Below, piece by piece: positions 1 to 6,353 of a DNA stretch of 7,446 nucleotides. Position numbers and translations under genes: made by a program. Below the pieces are notes generated by a model. That model made no database searches. It saw nothing but the letters and a program-made list of their open reading frames with translations, and had not been told where the DNA came from. Where the stretch lies: positions 35,191-42,636 of the forward strand of contig DHYP01000039.1 in NCBI GenBank assembly GCA_002414145.1, in the 5' to 3' direction. Origin of the DNA: Methylophilaceae bacterium UBA5127. Lineage in GTDB: Bacteria > Pseudomonadota > Gammaproteobacteria > Burkholderiales > Methylophilaceae. The number at the start of each line of letters is the position of its first letter. Positions within the stretch are counted from its first letter, which is position 1.

Positions 1-24
1 GCCAGCTTAATGCTGGCTTTTTTT
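1..24. terminator. Rho-independent terminator-type hairpin after rplQ
   Basis: Two perfect 6-base arms (GCCAGC at 1-6 and GCTGGC at 12-17) enclose a 5-base loop. A run of seven T follows at 18-24 on the plus strand. The hairpin starts about 21 bases past the rplQ stop and is the natural end of the alpha operon. The visible T run serves transcripts coming from the left on the plus strand. For the rplQ transcript the U run would have to lie left of position 1, outside the window. The hairpin is therefore either a bidirectional terminator between convergent genes or mainly the terminator of an unseen plus-strand gene. Confidence 0.75.
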
Positions 25-38
25 ATTTATAACATCAC

Positions 39-428
39 TTACTCAGCTAATACAGCTTCTGTCGTTGTGTCTGGTCTATCAACGAGTTCAACCAATGCCA
101 TAGGCGCATTGTCCCCATTACGAAACCCACATTTTAAAATACGCAAATAACCGCCATTGCGTGTATTGTAACGTGGACCTAATTCACCGAATAACTTACC
201 TACAATATCACGATCGCGCAAACGGCTAAAAGCGAGGCGACGATTAGCTAATGTAGCAGTTTTACCTAATGTAATTAGCGGCTCAGCATATTTGCGCAGT
301 TCTTTCGCCTTAGGCAAAGTAGTTTTAATCACTTCGTGGCGCAACAAAGAGACTGACATGTTACGAAACATAGCCGCGCGATGACTGCTGGTACGATTTA
401 ACTTACGATTGCTATTACCGTGACGCAT
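39..428 (-). CDS. rplQ: Large ribosomal subunit protein L17 (bL17)
   Basis: L17 is a 50S subunit protein bound to 23S rRNA near the polypeptide exit side. The 129-residue product begins [17 protein letters not shown] and carries the family stretches [12 protein letters not shown] (about 34-45), [12 protein letters not shown] (about 61-72) and [16 protein letters not shown] (about 96-111). E. coli L17 is 127 residues, so it is full length. The ATG start has AAGGA seven bases upstream. It is the last gene of the alpha operon, 38 bases after rpoA, the same rpoA-rplQ order as in E. coli. A terminator-type hairpin follows. The acidic tail after the last conserved block ([14 protein letters not shown]) is variable in the family. 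Confidence 0.98.
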   Translation of the reverse strand: MRHGNSNRKLNRTSSHRAAMFRNMSVSLLRHEVIKTTLPKAKELRKYAEPLITLGKTATLANRRLAFSRLRDRDIVGKLFGELGPRYNTRNGGYLRILKCGFRNGDNAPMALVELVDRPDTTTEAVLAE

Positions 429-466
429 AGTAATTTCCTTAAACTTTTAACTTCAAATAATGTGGC

Positions 467-1453
467 TTAAGCTTTTTCTAAGCCAACTGGTGGCCAATTT
501 TCAAGCTTCATACCAAGCGTTAGACCTTTTGAGGCTAACACATCTTTAATTTCATTGAGTGATTTACGACCTAAGTTAGGTGCTTTTAATAACTCATTTT
601 CTGTACGTTGAATCAAATCACCAATATAGAAAATATTTTCTGCTTTTAGGCAATTTGCTGAACGTACTGTCAATTCCAAATCATCTACTGGACGTAATAA
701 AATTGGGTCAACTTGCGGTGCAGATTTCACTTCTACTTCGCTTGGTGCACCTTCTAAATTGGCAAAAACTGAAAGTTGACCAATTAAAATACGTGCCGCA
801 TCACGAATCGCTTGCTCAGGCTCGATAATGCCATTAGTCTCAACGTCCATAATAAGCTTATCTAAGTCTGTACGTTGTTCAACACGTGCGCTCTCAACAT
901 GGTAACTTACCTTGTTGATAGGGCTGAACGATGCATCTACCATAATAAACCCTAACACGCGGTCTTCTTGATTCACCTTTTGACGTGCTGGGACTGGTTG
1001 GTAACCACGACCCATTTCTACTTTAACTTCTAAATTCAGCTTACCACCTTTGGTCAAATGCGCAATCACGTGGTTCGGATTCACAATTTCCGCATCGTGC
1101 CCAGTTTCAAAATCAGCAGCGGTCACTACGCCTTCACCTGATTTGTTCAATACCAAAATCGTTTCGGATTTAGAGTTCAGTTTTAGTGCTACACCTTTTA
1201 GGTTAAGAAGAATATCAACCACATCCTCTTGAACGCCATCTATTGTTGAATACTCGTGCACTACGCCATCAATCTTTACCTCAGTAATGGCAAAGCCAGG
1301 AATAGCAGATAATAATACACGACGCAATGCATTACCTAGAGTAAATCCAAAACCGCGCTCCATAGGCTCTAACGTAACGCGAGCACGTAACGGCGTAATC
1401 ACTTCAACATCCACAACACGTGGTTTCAAATATTCTGTTGGACTATTTTGCAT
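467..1453 (-). CDS. rpoA: DNA-directed RNA polymerase subunit alpha
   Basis: The alpha subunit dimerises to start assembly of RNA polymerase and contacts promoter UP elements and activators. The 328-residue product (E. coli 329) has both domains. The N-terminal dimerisation and assembly domain (about 1-232) includes [17 protein letters not shown] with the R44-R45 pair that contacts beta, and [22 protein letters not shown] linker of roughly 15-20 residues leads to the C-terminal DNA-binding domain from about 250 ([20 protein letters not shown]). There R264 corresponds to DNA-contacting R265 of E. coli and is followed by N267, C268 and K270. The ending [10 protein letters not shown] is typical. 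The ATG has AAGGA five bases upstream. It sits 60 bases after rpsD, a gap with a weak AT-rich inverted repeat, and 38 bases before rplQ. Placing rpoA among ribosomal genes couples polymerase supply to ribosome synthesis. Confidence 0.99.
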   Translation of the reverse strand: MQNSPTEYLKPRVVDVEVITPLRARVTLEPMERGFGFTLGNALRRVLLSAIPGFAITEVKIDGVVHEYSTIDGVQEDVVDILLNLKGVALKLNSKSETILVLNKSGEGVVTAADFETGHDAEIVNPNHVIAHLTKGGKLNLEVKVEMGRGYQPVPARQKVNQEDRVLGFIMVDASFSPINKVSYHVESARVEQRTDLDKLIMDVETNGIIEPEQAIRDAARILIGQLSVFANLEGAPSEVEVKSAPQVDPILLRPVDDLELTVRSANCLKAENIFYIGDLIQRTENELLKAPNLGRKSLNEIKDVLASKGLTLGMKLENWPPVGLEKA

Positions 1454-1475
1454 AAATTTCCTTGACGTAATTTGG

Positions 1476-1496
1476 TTTAAGCGGAATAAACTTAAA
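1476..1496 (-). repeat. AT-rich inverted repeat in the rpsD-rpoA gap
   Basis: TTTAAG (1476-1481) and CTTAAA (1491-1496) form a perfect 6-base inverted repeat around a 9-base loop in the 60-base spacer. In the transcript this would be a hairpin between the rpsD stop and the rpoA ribosome binding site. Five of its six pairs are A-U, so it would be weak. No U run follows, so it is not a terminator. A regulatory or processing role is only a possibility. Confidence 0.3.
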
Positions 1497-1513
1497 TGCT
1501 ATTTGTACCTAAA

Positions 1514-2143
1514 TTATTTAGAATACAGCTCCACAACTAATGATTCATTGATAGTTGCTGGCAACTCATCACGTTGTGGTTTAGCTTTAAATTTACCACT
1601 CAATGCTTTTACATCTACTTCCAACCACTCTGGAAAACCTCTTTGCTCAGCAGCTTCCAATGCGCTCTTAATTCGCAATTGCTGTTTAGATGCTTCAGCC
1701 ACAGAAACCACATCACCTGCTTTTACTTGATACGAAGGAATATTTACGCGTTTACCATTCACTAAAATACTGTTGTGACGCACAATTTGGCGCGCCTCAG
1801 TGCGTGATCCACCCAAGCCCATACGGAATGCCACATTATCTAAACGGCATTCAAGTAATTGCAATAAGTTTTCGCCTGTAATACCTTTTTGGCGATCAGC
1901 TTCAGCATAATAACTACGGAACTGTGCTTCCAGCACTCCGTAAATACGACGTACTTTTTGTTTTTCGCGCAATTGAACACCGTAATCAGACAAACGTGAG
2001 TTACGACGTTGGCCATGTTGTCCAGGTGGGAAGTTACGTTTTTCTATTGCACACTTGTCTGTAAAGCATTTTTCTGCTTTTAAAAATAACTTTTCACCTT
2101 CACGGCGGCACTGACGGCATTTAGGGTCTAAATTTCTAGCCAA
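1514..2143 (-). CDS. rpsD: Small ribosomal subunit protein S4 (uS4), four-cysteine form, TTG start
   Basis: S4 is a primary 16S rRNA binder that nucleates 30S assembly; in E. coli it also represses its own alpha operon and takes part in antitermination. The 209-residue product (E. coli 206) opens [13 protein letters not shown]9, C12, C26 and C31 form a C-x2-C-x13-C-x4-C set, a probable zinc site absent from E. coli S4. Family stretches follow: [27 protein letters not shown] (52-70), then the S4 RNA-binding domain from about 99 ([19 protein letters not shown]) to about 160, ending VVELYSK. The start is TTG: GGAG lies seven bases upstream and no ATG occurs near the conserved N-terminus. It follows rpsK by 26 bases. 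Autoregulation here is inferred from E. coli, not shown by the sequence. Confidence 0.98.
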   Translation of the reverse strand: MARNLDPKCRQCRREGEKLFLKAEKCFTDKCAIEKRNFPPGQHGQRRNSRLSDYGVQLREKQKVRRIYGVLEAQFRSYYAEADRQKGITGENLLQLLECRLDNVAFRMGLGGSRTEARQIVRHNSILVNGKRVNIPSYQVKAGDVVSVAEASKQQLRIKSALEAAEQRGFPEWLEVDVKALSGKFKAKPQRDELPATINESLVVELYSK

Positions 2144-2150
2144 GATAGTT

Positions 2151-2154
2151 CTCC
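2151..2154 (-). promoter_or_regulatory. Ribosome binding site that fixes the TTG start of rpsD
   Basis: GGAG on the minus strand lies seven bases before the TTG at 2143-2141. This is an ideal spacing, and the TTG is followed directly by codons for the conserved ARNLDPK. No in-frame ATG or GTG near this point would preserve the family N-terminus. Confidence 0.8.
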
Positions 2155-2169
2155 AGTAATCTTTTTCGC

Positions 2170-2559
2170 TTAAATGCGACGTTTTTTAGGTGGACGGCAA
2201 CCATTGTGTGGTACTGGCGTCACATCAGTAATGCTGGTAATTTTAAAACCAGCCGCATTAAGTGCGCGCACTGCAGATTCACGACCAGGTCCTGGCCCTT
2301 TGATACGCACTTCCAAGTTTTTAACACCAGACTCTTGTGCTGATTTACCAGCAACCTCTGCGGCCACTTGCGCAGCAAACGGGGTACTTTTGCGTGAGCC
2401 CTTAAAGCCTTGACCGCCTGAGGTAGCCCAAGAGAGCGCATTGCCCTGACGATCAGTAATGGTGATAATTGTGTTGTTAAATGACGCATGCACGTGGGCA
2501 ATGCCCTCTGCAATGTTCTTTTTAACTTTTTTTCTTACACGTACATTAGCTTTTGCCAT
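2170..2559 (-). CDS. rpsK: Small ribosomal subunit protein S11 (uS11)
   Basis: S11 sits on the 30S platform near the E site and contacts 16S rRNA and the Shine-Dalgarno helix region. The 129-residue product matches the family length and sequence: [21 protein letters not shown] (about 19-39), [22 protein letters not shown] (about 43-64), [17 protein letters not shown] and the C-terminal [12 protein letters not shown]. The Asn-Gly pair at 119-120 is the site that forms isoaspartate in E. coli S11; conservation here suggests the same chemistry, which is inference. The ATG is preceded by AAGGA at 11 bases and GAG at 6 bases, so the binding site is moderate. It lies 54 bases after rpsM and 26 bases before rpsD. 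Confidence 0.98.
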   Translation of the reverse strand: MAKANVRVRKKVKKNIAEGIAHVHASFNNTIITITDRQGNALSWATSGGQGFKGSRKSTPFAAQVAAEVAGKSAQESGVKNLEVRIKGPGPGRESAVRALNAAGFKITSITDVTPVPHNGCRPPKKRRI

Positions 2560-2613
2560 GTTGTACTCTGTCCTTACCTATAATTCTGTCTTAAATAAAT
2601 TGAGCATTCAGTA

Positions 2614-2976
2614 CTATTTTGATTGCTTAATCGCCTTCACTGGACCTTTACGTGTACGCGCATTGGTTTTAGTGCGCTGACCACGAACTGGTAGGCCACG
2701 GCGGTGACGTACGCCTCTATAGCAGCCCAAATCCATTAATCGTTTAATATTCATGGAAATCTCACGGCGTAAATCACCTTCAACTTTCACCTTGGCAACT
2801 TCATCACGCAACTTTTCTACTTCAGCGTCATTAACATCTTTTACCTTGGTTGTAGCCAATACACCAGCAGCCACACATATTTTCTGTGCAGTATTTCTAC
2901 CGATTCCGTAGATTGCAGTCAATGCAATCTCCGTGTGTTTATGATTAGGGATATTTACCCCTGCTATACGAGCCAT
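2614..2976 (-). CDS. rpsM: Small ribosomal subunit protein S13 (uS13)
   Basis: S13 is a 30S head protein that bridges to the 50S subunit and touches the P-site tRNA through its basic tail. The 120-residue product (E. coli 118) starts [19 protein letters not shown], has the helix-turn-helix-like [12 protein letters not shown] (about 23-34), a near-invariant centre ([23 protein letters not shown]) and the tail [20 protein letters not shown]. It ends in TAG, the only non-TAA stop among the genes here. The ATG has GGAG seven bases upstream. It is the first gene of the alpha operon: a strong promoter match lies upstream (3030-3058), with a small hairpin seven bases before the GGAG. In E. coli S4 represses translation at the rpsM start through a pseudoknot; whether that holds here cannot be told. 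Confidence 0.98.
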   Translation of the reverse strand: MARIAGVNIPNHKHTEIALTAIYGIGRNTAQKICVAAGVLATTKVKDVNDAEVEKLRDEVAKVKVEGDLRREISMNIKRLMDLGCYRGVRHRRGLPVRGQRTKTNARTRKGPVKAIKQSK

Positions 2977-2994
2977 ACTTTAACTCCAAAACAA

Positions 2995-3010
2995 ATCGCA
3001 ATTTAGCGAT
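2995..3010 (-). promoter_or_regulatory. Small hairpin in the rpsM leader
   Basis: On the minus strand ATCGC, a 6-base loop TAAATT, and GCGAT form a perfect 5-base-pair stem, with one further possible G-U pair. It ends seven bases upstream of the rpsM Shine-Dalgarno GGAG (2984-2987). If the promoter at 3030-3058 is used, this hairpin fills much of the roughly 48-base leader. It could shape access to the rpsM start. It does not obviously resemble the E. coli S4-binding pseudoknot, which I could not model. Confidence 0.35.
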
Positions 3011-3029
3011 CAAATAAAAAAAGCCTTGG

Positions 3030-3058
3030 ATTTTAACAGTTTATATTGTTCTTTTCAA
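3030..3058 (-). promoter_or_regulatory. Predicted sigma70-type promoter of the alpha operon
   Basis: On the minus strand TTGAAA (3053-3058) is separated by exactly 17 bases from TAAAAT (3030-3035). The -10 box is preceded by TGT, giving an extended -10. Transcription would start near 3024-3026, about 48 bases before the rpsM ATG. A second overlapping candidate, TTGTTT (3062-3067), 16 bases, TATAAA (3040-3045), is weaker. The position at the only large intergenic gap of the window, between rpmJ and rpsM, fits a promoter for rpsM-rpsK-rpsD-rpoA-rplQ. Read-through from the spc genes is also possible, since no canonical terminator lies in the gap. Confidence 0.65.
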
Positions 3059-3080
3059 ATCAAACAATGACTACTGTTAA
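3033..3080. repeat. Nested symmetric inverted repeat over the alpha promoter
   Basis: Outer arms TTAACAGT (3033-3040) and ACTGTTAA (3073-3080) are perfect 8-base complements. Inner arms ATTGTT (3045-3050) and AACAAT (3063-3068) are perfect 6-base complements on the same axis. They are separated by two 4-base unpaired segments and a 12-base centre. The left outer arm overlaps the extended -10 box, the -35 box lies in the centre, and the right outer arm lies upstream of the -35. As DNA it could be an operator. As RNA it would form a stem-loop only in transcripts reading through from rpmJ, because the predicted start site lies beyond it. Confidence 0.5.
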
Positions 3081-3086
3081 TCTCAA

Positions 3087-3200
3087 TTAACCTTGACGTT
3101 GTTTGTGACGTGGATCAGTACAAATAATACGTACCACGCCACGACGACGCACAACTTTACAGTTACGGCATAACGTCTTTACTGATGCACGAACTCTCAT
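3087..3200 (-). CDS. rpmJ: Large ribosomal subunit protein L36 (bL36), zinc-binding form
   Basis: L36 is the smallest 50S protein and binds 23S rRNA near the L7/L12 stalk base and L6. The 37-codon reading frame translates to [20 protein letters not shown] followed by [17 protein letters not shown], a complete family member. C11, C14, C27 and H32 form the Cys-Cys-Cys-His zinc site (C-x2-C-x12-C-x4-H). The ATG has GAGG six bases upstream. It lies 32 bases after infA and 110 bases before rpsM, so it is the last gene of the spc cluster; the gap after it contains the alpha promoter. The retained zinc ligands mark it as the zinc-dependent (C+) form, as opposed to the zinc-free paralogues some bacteria switch to under zinc shortage. 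Confidence 0.97.
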   Translation of the reverse strand: MRVRASVKTLCRNCKVVRRRGVVRIICTDPRHKQRQG

Positions 3201-3232
3201 AATTTACCTCTATGCTACTTAATTCTGTTTAA

Positions 3233-3451
3233 TTACTTCACGCGGAATGTAATTCGCGCTCTAGTTAAATCATAAGGTGTCATCTCTACCGTCACCTTAT
3301 CTCCTGGCAGTATACGTATGTAATGCATACGCATCTTTCCAGAAATATAGCCTAACACTACATGTCCATTTTCCAGCTTTACTTTAAATGTGGCATTGGG
3401 GAGATTTTCCAAAATCTCACCTTGCATCTCAATACGGTCTTCCTTCGCCAT
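3233..3451 (-). CDS. infA: Translation initiation factor IF-1
   Basis: IF1 occupies the A site of the 30S subunit during initiation and works with IF2 and IF3. The 72-residue product equals the E. coli length and is one OB-fold (S1-like) domain: [55 protein letters not shown], ending RARITFRVK. The ATG lies only eight bases after the secY stop (TAACGCTTGGTATG), and no Shine-Dalgarno sequence is visible before it. Translation therefore probably depends on ribosomes finishing secY. A perfect 12-base palindrome (3465-3476) lies just upstream, at the end of secY. In E. coli infA is elsewhere in the genome; its place between secY and rpmJ is usual in Betaproteobacteria and many other bacteria. Confidence 0.98.
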   Translation of the reverse strand: MAKEDRIEMQGEILENLPNATFKVKLENGHVVLGYISGKMRMHYIRILPGDKVTVEMTPYDLTRARITFRVK

Positions 3452-3459
3452 ACCAAGCG

Positions 3460-4779
3460 TTATCGCGCTGCAGCGCCACCTTTAAAATTAGCCTTTTTAA
3501 GCAACCCCTCATACTGATGAGACATCAAATGAGATTGCACTTGCGCCATAAAATCCATTGTTACGACAACAATAATCAACAATGAAGTACCACCAAAATA
3601 AAAAGGTGTATTAAATTTCAATATTAAAAACTCCGGCAACAAGCAGACCAAGGTGATATAAAAAGCACCTACTAATGTCAATCGACCCATAATCTTGTCA
3701 ATATATTTTGCAGTTTGTTCTCCTGGACGAATCCCTGGCACAAACGCACCGCTTTTCTTCAAGTTGTCAGCTGTTTCTTTTGGATTAAACACTAATGCCG
3801 TATAAAAGAAACAGAAAAAGATAATAGCAGCGGCAAAGAACAGGATATAAATAGGTTGTCCAGGCGCTAGCTTGCTACTGATATCTTTCAGCCAATACAT
3901 TTTTTCGTTACTACCAAACCAGCCTGCTAACGTTGCAGGGAATAAAATAATACTTGAAGCAAAAATAGGGGGGATCACACCTGCCATATTTAACTTTAAT
4001 GGTAAATGTGTTGTTTGCCCGCCGTACACTTTGTTACCGACCTGACGTTTTGCATAGTTGACCGTAATTTTACGTTGTCCACGCTCAACAAATACCACCA
4101 ATGCGGTAATTAACAACACTGCAACAAATAAAAACATTACCAATGGAATTGAAAAAGCACCTGTCTTAGCCAATTCCAAACTACTTCCAATCGCATGTGG
4201 TAGACCTGCCACAATCCCTGCGAAAATGATAATAGAAATACCGTTACCAATCCCGCGCTCTGTAATTTGCTCACCCAGCCACATCAAAAACATAGTGCCA
4301 CATACTAATGTTACGACAGCCGTCAACCTAAAACTCATGCCTGGATCAAGCACCAACCCAGCTTGACCTTCTAACGCAATCGCAATGCCCAGCGCCTGAA
4401 AAGTAGCCAAAGCGACTGTACCATAGCGTGTATATTTTGTTATCTGACGTCTACCAGCTTCGCCTTCTTTCTTAAGCTGCTCTAGTTTAGGGTACACCAC
4501 AGAAAGCAACTGCATGATAATGGATGCAGAAATATATGGCATGATACCCAATGCAAACACGGTAAAGCGAGACAATGCCCCACCAGAGAACATGTTAAAC
4601 ATGCCCAAAATACCATCTTTTTGCGAATCAAAAAGCTGCTTCAGTACAGTCGGGTCAATACCAGGCACTGGAATATGCGCACCCAACCGATAGACCACCA
4701 AAGCACCCAAGACAAACCACAAGCGACTTTTTAGCTCACTTGTTTTACCCATCGCGCTGAAAATGCTATCTTGTGCCAA
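3460..4779 (-). CDS. secY: Protein translocase channel subunit SecY, TTG start
   Basis: SecY forms the inner-membrane pore of SecYEG, through which SecA and the ribosome push exported and membrane proteins. The 439-residue product (E. coli 443) shows ten membrane segments, roughly at 20-38, 76-96, 121-141, 152-170, 180-200, 210-231, 268-288, 311-332, 366-386 and 395-413. Family motifs are [24 protein letters not shown] (plug region), [35 protein letters not shown], and [12 protein letters not shown], whose R351 matches the SecA-critical loop arginine of E. coli. The start is TTG: AAAGAGA lies seven bases upstream, and the N-terminus before RLWFV then has the usual length. The in-frame ATG at 4752 has no binding site. 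It follows rplO by 16 bases and precedes infA by 8. Confidence 0.98.
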   Translation of the reverse strand: MAQDSIFSAMGKTSELKSRLWFVLGALVVYRLGAHIPVPGIDPTVLKQLFDSQKDGILGMFNMFSGGALSRFTVFALGIMPYISASIIMQLLSVVYPKLEQLKKEGEAGRRQITKYTRYGTVALATFQALGIAIALEGQAGLVLDPGMSFRLTAVVTLVCGTMFLMWLGEQITERGIGNGISIIIFAGIVAGLPHAIGSSLELAKTGAFSIPLVMFLFVAVLLITALVVFVERGQRKITVNYAKRQVGNKVYGGQTTHLPLKLNMAGVIPPIFASSIILFPATLAGWFGSNEKMYWLKDISSKLAPGQPIYILFFAAAIIFFCFFYTALVFNPKETADNLKKSGAFVPGIRPGEQTAKYIDKIMGRLTLVGAFYITLVCLLPEFLILKFNTPFYFGGTSLLIIVVVTMDFMAQVQSHLMSHQYEGLLKKANFKGGAAAR

Positions 4780-4786
4780 ACTATAT

Positions 4787-4793
4787 TCTCTTT
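4787..4793 (-). promoter_or_regulatory. Ribosome binding site that supports the TTG start of secY
   Basis: AAAGAGA on the minus strand lies two bases after the rplO stop and seven bases before the TTG at 4779-4777. The alternative ATG at 4752-4750, nine codons downstream, is preceded by no purine-rich element at useful spacing. The TTG is therefore preferred. The match to the anti-Shine-Dalgarno is moderate, so coupling to rplO translation may help. Confidence 0.65.
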
Positions 4794-4795
4794 AG

Positions 4796-5233
4796 TTACG
4801 CTTCTACGACTTGACCACCTGCTGACTCGATTGCAGCACGCGCTCCCTTAGTCAACAACAGACCTTGTACTTTCACTTTTTTGGTCAACTCACCAGAAAG
4901 ATACACTTTAACTGCTTTTACATTACCAGATACCAATTTAGCAGCCTTTAATGCCAGCATATCGACCACATCAACATTCAACTCAAGCAATTCACTTGTT
5001 CGGATTCGCGCAGTATCTGCTTTAGTCAATGATTTAAAACCACGCTTTGGCAAGCGGCGTTGCAACGGCATTTGACCGCCTTCAAAACCTACTTTATGGA
5101 AACCGCCTGTACGCGACTTTTGACCTTTATGTCCACGACCAGCGGTTTTACCCAAGCCAGAACCAATACCACGACCAACGCGTCTACGTTCTTTTTTTGC
5201 GCCTTCTGCAGGCTTAATCGTATTTAATTGCAT
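4796..5233 (-). CDS. rplO: Large ribosomal subunit protein L15 (uL15)
   Basis: L15 is a late-assembling 50S protein with a long basic extension threading through 23S rRNA. The 145-residue product (E. coli 144) starts [20 protein letters not shown], then has the Gly/Arg/Lys-rich extension [20 protein letters not shown] (about 21-40) and the signature [18 protein letters not shown] (about 49-66). The globular C-terminal half ends [18 protein letters not shown]. Its ATG overlaps the rpmD stop by one base (TAATG), with AAGG ten bases upstream, so the two are probably translationally coupled. secY follows after 16 bases. Confidence 0.98.
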   Translation of the reverse strand: MQLNTIKPAEGAKKERRRVGRGIGSGLGKTAGRGHKGQKSRTGGFHKVGFEGGQMPLQRRLPKRGFKSLTKADTARIRTSELLELNVDVVDMLALKAAKLVSGNVKAVKVYLSGELTKKVKVQGLLLTKGARAAIESAGGQVVEA

Positions 5234-5430
5234 TATGCTTCTACCTTTAAGAGATAGCCAACGGCATTAATCATGCCACGAATCGCTGGTGTATCTTGCA
5301 CTTCAACTGTGTGATGCATACGGCGCAAGCCCAAGCCTCTTACAGTCGCTTTATGTGCTTCGATACGACCAATTAAACTTCTAACCAATGTGACTTTAAT
5401 CATTGATGTTTCTTTTTTCGCTTTAGCCAT
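5233..5430 (-). CDS. rpmD: Large ribosomal subunit protein L30 (uL30)
   Basis: L30 is a small 50S protein. The 65-residue product is a little longer than E. coli L30 (59) because of a lysine-rich N-terminus, [18 protein letters not shown]. The core is canonical: [45 protein letters not shown]. The upstream ATG (5430) is preferred over the internal ATG at 5403 because GAGG lies six bases before it, overlapping the end of rpsE, whereas the internal codon has no clear site. Only two bases separate it from rpsE, and its stop overlaps the rplO start. L30 is not universal in bacteria; its presence here is normal for Proteobacteria. Confidence 0.97.
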   Translation of the reverse strand: MAKAKKETSMIKVTLVRSLIGRIEAHKATVRGLGLRRMHHTVEVQDTPAIRGMINAVGYLLKVEA

Positions 5431-5432
5431 GA

Positions 5433-5942
5433 TTAACCTCTAATCTCTTCAACAGACTTACCGCGCTTAGCTGCAATCTCTGCTGGTGTATTCATTGACT
5501 CCAAACCGTTCAAAGTCGCGCGCACCAAGTTGTATGGATTAGAAGAACCAATACATTTAGCAACCACATTTGTCACGCCCATTACTTCGAAAATCGCGCG
5601 CATTGCGCCACCGGCGATAATACCAGTACCCTCAGCTGCTGGCTGAATAAACACTTTTGCTGCGCCATGAACACCAGTCACCGCATGATGTAGCGTTCCA
5701 TTATTCAAATTCACCTTAAGCATGCCACGACGCGCTTCATCCATTGCCTTTTGTACAGCCACTGGAACCTCACGCGCTTTACCTTTGCCCATCCCTACAG
5801 CACCATCACCATCACCCACTACCGTCAATGCTGCGAAACTCATAATGCGTCCACCCTTAACCGTTTTACTTACACGATTAACAGTAATCATCTTCTCACG
5901 CAAACCATCGGTTTGCTGCTGTTGTTCAATCTCTTTAGCCAT
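5433..5942 (-). CDS. rpsE: Small ribosomal subunit protein S5 (uS5)
   Basis: S5 is a 30S protein near the mRNA entry channel and helix 34; it acts in decoding fidelity and is the classical site of spectinomycin-resistance mutations. The 169-residue product (E. coli 167) has the N-terminal double-stranded-RNA-binding fold with [20 protein letters not shown] (21-40), the spectinomycin loop in its conserved form, then [20 protein letters not shown]. The C-terminal domain carries [17 protein letters not shown] (about 100-115) and [13 protein letters not shown]. The variable N-terminus contains a run of four glutamines (7-10). The ATG lies 15 bases after rplR with only a weak purine site (GCGAGA), suggesting some coupling. 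rpmD begins two bases after its stop. Confidence 0.98.
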   Translation of the reverse strand: MAKEIEQQQQTDGLREKMITVNRVSKTVKGGRIMSFAALTVVGDGDGAVGMGKGKAREVPVAVQKAMDEARRGMLKVNLNNGTLHHAVTGVHGAAKVFIQPAAEGTGIIAGGAMRAIFEVMGVTNVVAKCIGSSNPYNLVRATLNGLESMNTPAEIAAKRGKSVEEIRG

Positions 5943-5957
5943 TATCTGTCTCGCTTA

Positions 5958-6311
5958 TTAAAATGACAGGCCGTTTTCGCGCGCAGCATCTGCTAACGCT
6001 TTAATACGGCCATGGTATTTGTAGCCCGAGCGATCAAATGCAACTGTGGTCACACCTGCTTTTTTCGCCTTCTCCGCAATACGCTTACCAATCAAAGTAG
6101 CAGCATCAACATTGCCACCATTCTTAACTGTTTTACGCACTTCCGCTTCCACCGTAGAAGCACTTACAATGACCTTATCACCAGTTTCGGCAATAATTTG
6201 CGCATAAATATGCGTGTTGGTACGATGTACACTTAGACGTGTAACTTTCAACTCGGCAATTTTGGCACGGGTTTTACGTGCGCGGCGCAAGCGGTTATTT
6301 ACATTGTTCAT
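5958..6311 (-). CDS. rplR: Large ribosomal subunit protein L18 (uL18)
   Basis: L18 binds 5S rRNA and, with L5, docks it on the 50S central protuberance. From the ATG at 6311 the product is 117 residues, exactly the E. coli length: [49 protein letters not shown], then the C-terminal [20 protein letters not shown] and ENGLSF. An in-frame TTG two codons upstream (6317) is possible, but the AGGG element would then be only three bases away; at the ATG it is about nine bases away, so the ATG is chosen. The gene lies 42 bases after rplF, one of the longer gaps of the spc part, and 15 bases before rpsE. Confidence 0.97.
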   Translation of the reverse strand: MNNVNNRLRRARKTRAKIAELKVTRLSVHRTNTHIYAQIIAETGDKVIVSASTVEAEVRKTVKNGGNVDAATLIGKRIAEKAKKAGVTTVAFDRSGYKYHGRIKALADAARENGLSF

Positions 6312-6340
6312 TTTCAAGCCCTAGTTTCAATATAGGTTTT

Positions 6341-6352
6341 TAAGTTAACTTA
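6341..6352. repeat. 12-base palindrome in the rplF-rplR spacer
   Basis: TAAGTTAACTTA is a perfect palindrome one base beyond the rplF stop. In the transcript it sits in a short TAAG repeat run that includes the stop codon itself. Its potential RNA stem (four A/U-rich pairs around TTAA) is weak. No function is evident. Confidence 0.35.
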
Positions 6353-6353
6353 C

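Noticed and set aside
509..522. A 14-base string (CATACCAAGCGTTA) identical at 509-522 in rpoA and 3449-3462 at the secY-infA junction
   Set aside because: One such match is not surprising by chance in 7.4 kb of AT-rich sequence, and the two copies have different roles (codons of rpoA; a stop-start junction).
1287..1730. Plus-strand open frame of 147 codons spanning the rpoA start and the rpsD end
   Set aside because: It runs antisense through parts of two certain genes and their gap, with no supported binding site or recognisable product.
2220..2513. Minus-strand 97-codon frame inside rpsK in another frame
   Set aside because: It is fully contained in the S11 gene, and its translation is a frameshifted shadow of S11 without a known family.
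2560..2613. GTACT/AGTAC inverted repeat across the rpsM-rpsK gap
   Set aside because: Five-base arms about 40 bases apart in an AT-rich spacer are within chance expectation.
3016..3032. Possible intrinsic terminator after rpmJ at the seven-U run
   Set aside because: No stable stem directly precedes the U run; the nested inverted repeat ends 10 bases earlier, and the U run falls just after a predicted promoter, so it more likely belongs to the rpsM leader.
4058..4366. Plus-strand open frame of 102 codons opposite secY
   Set aside because: It lies wholly antisense to a strongly conserved SecY reading frame, is low-complexity (rich in Asn, Thr, Ile, Pro), and has no recognisable family; it is a shadow frame.
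6312..6353. Promoter-like TATATT in the rplF-rplR gap
   Set aside because: No acceptable -35 box is found at 16-18 bases; the gap is AT-rich, so a TATATT is expected by chance.
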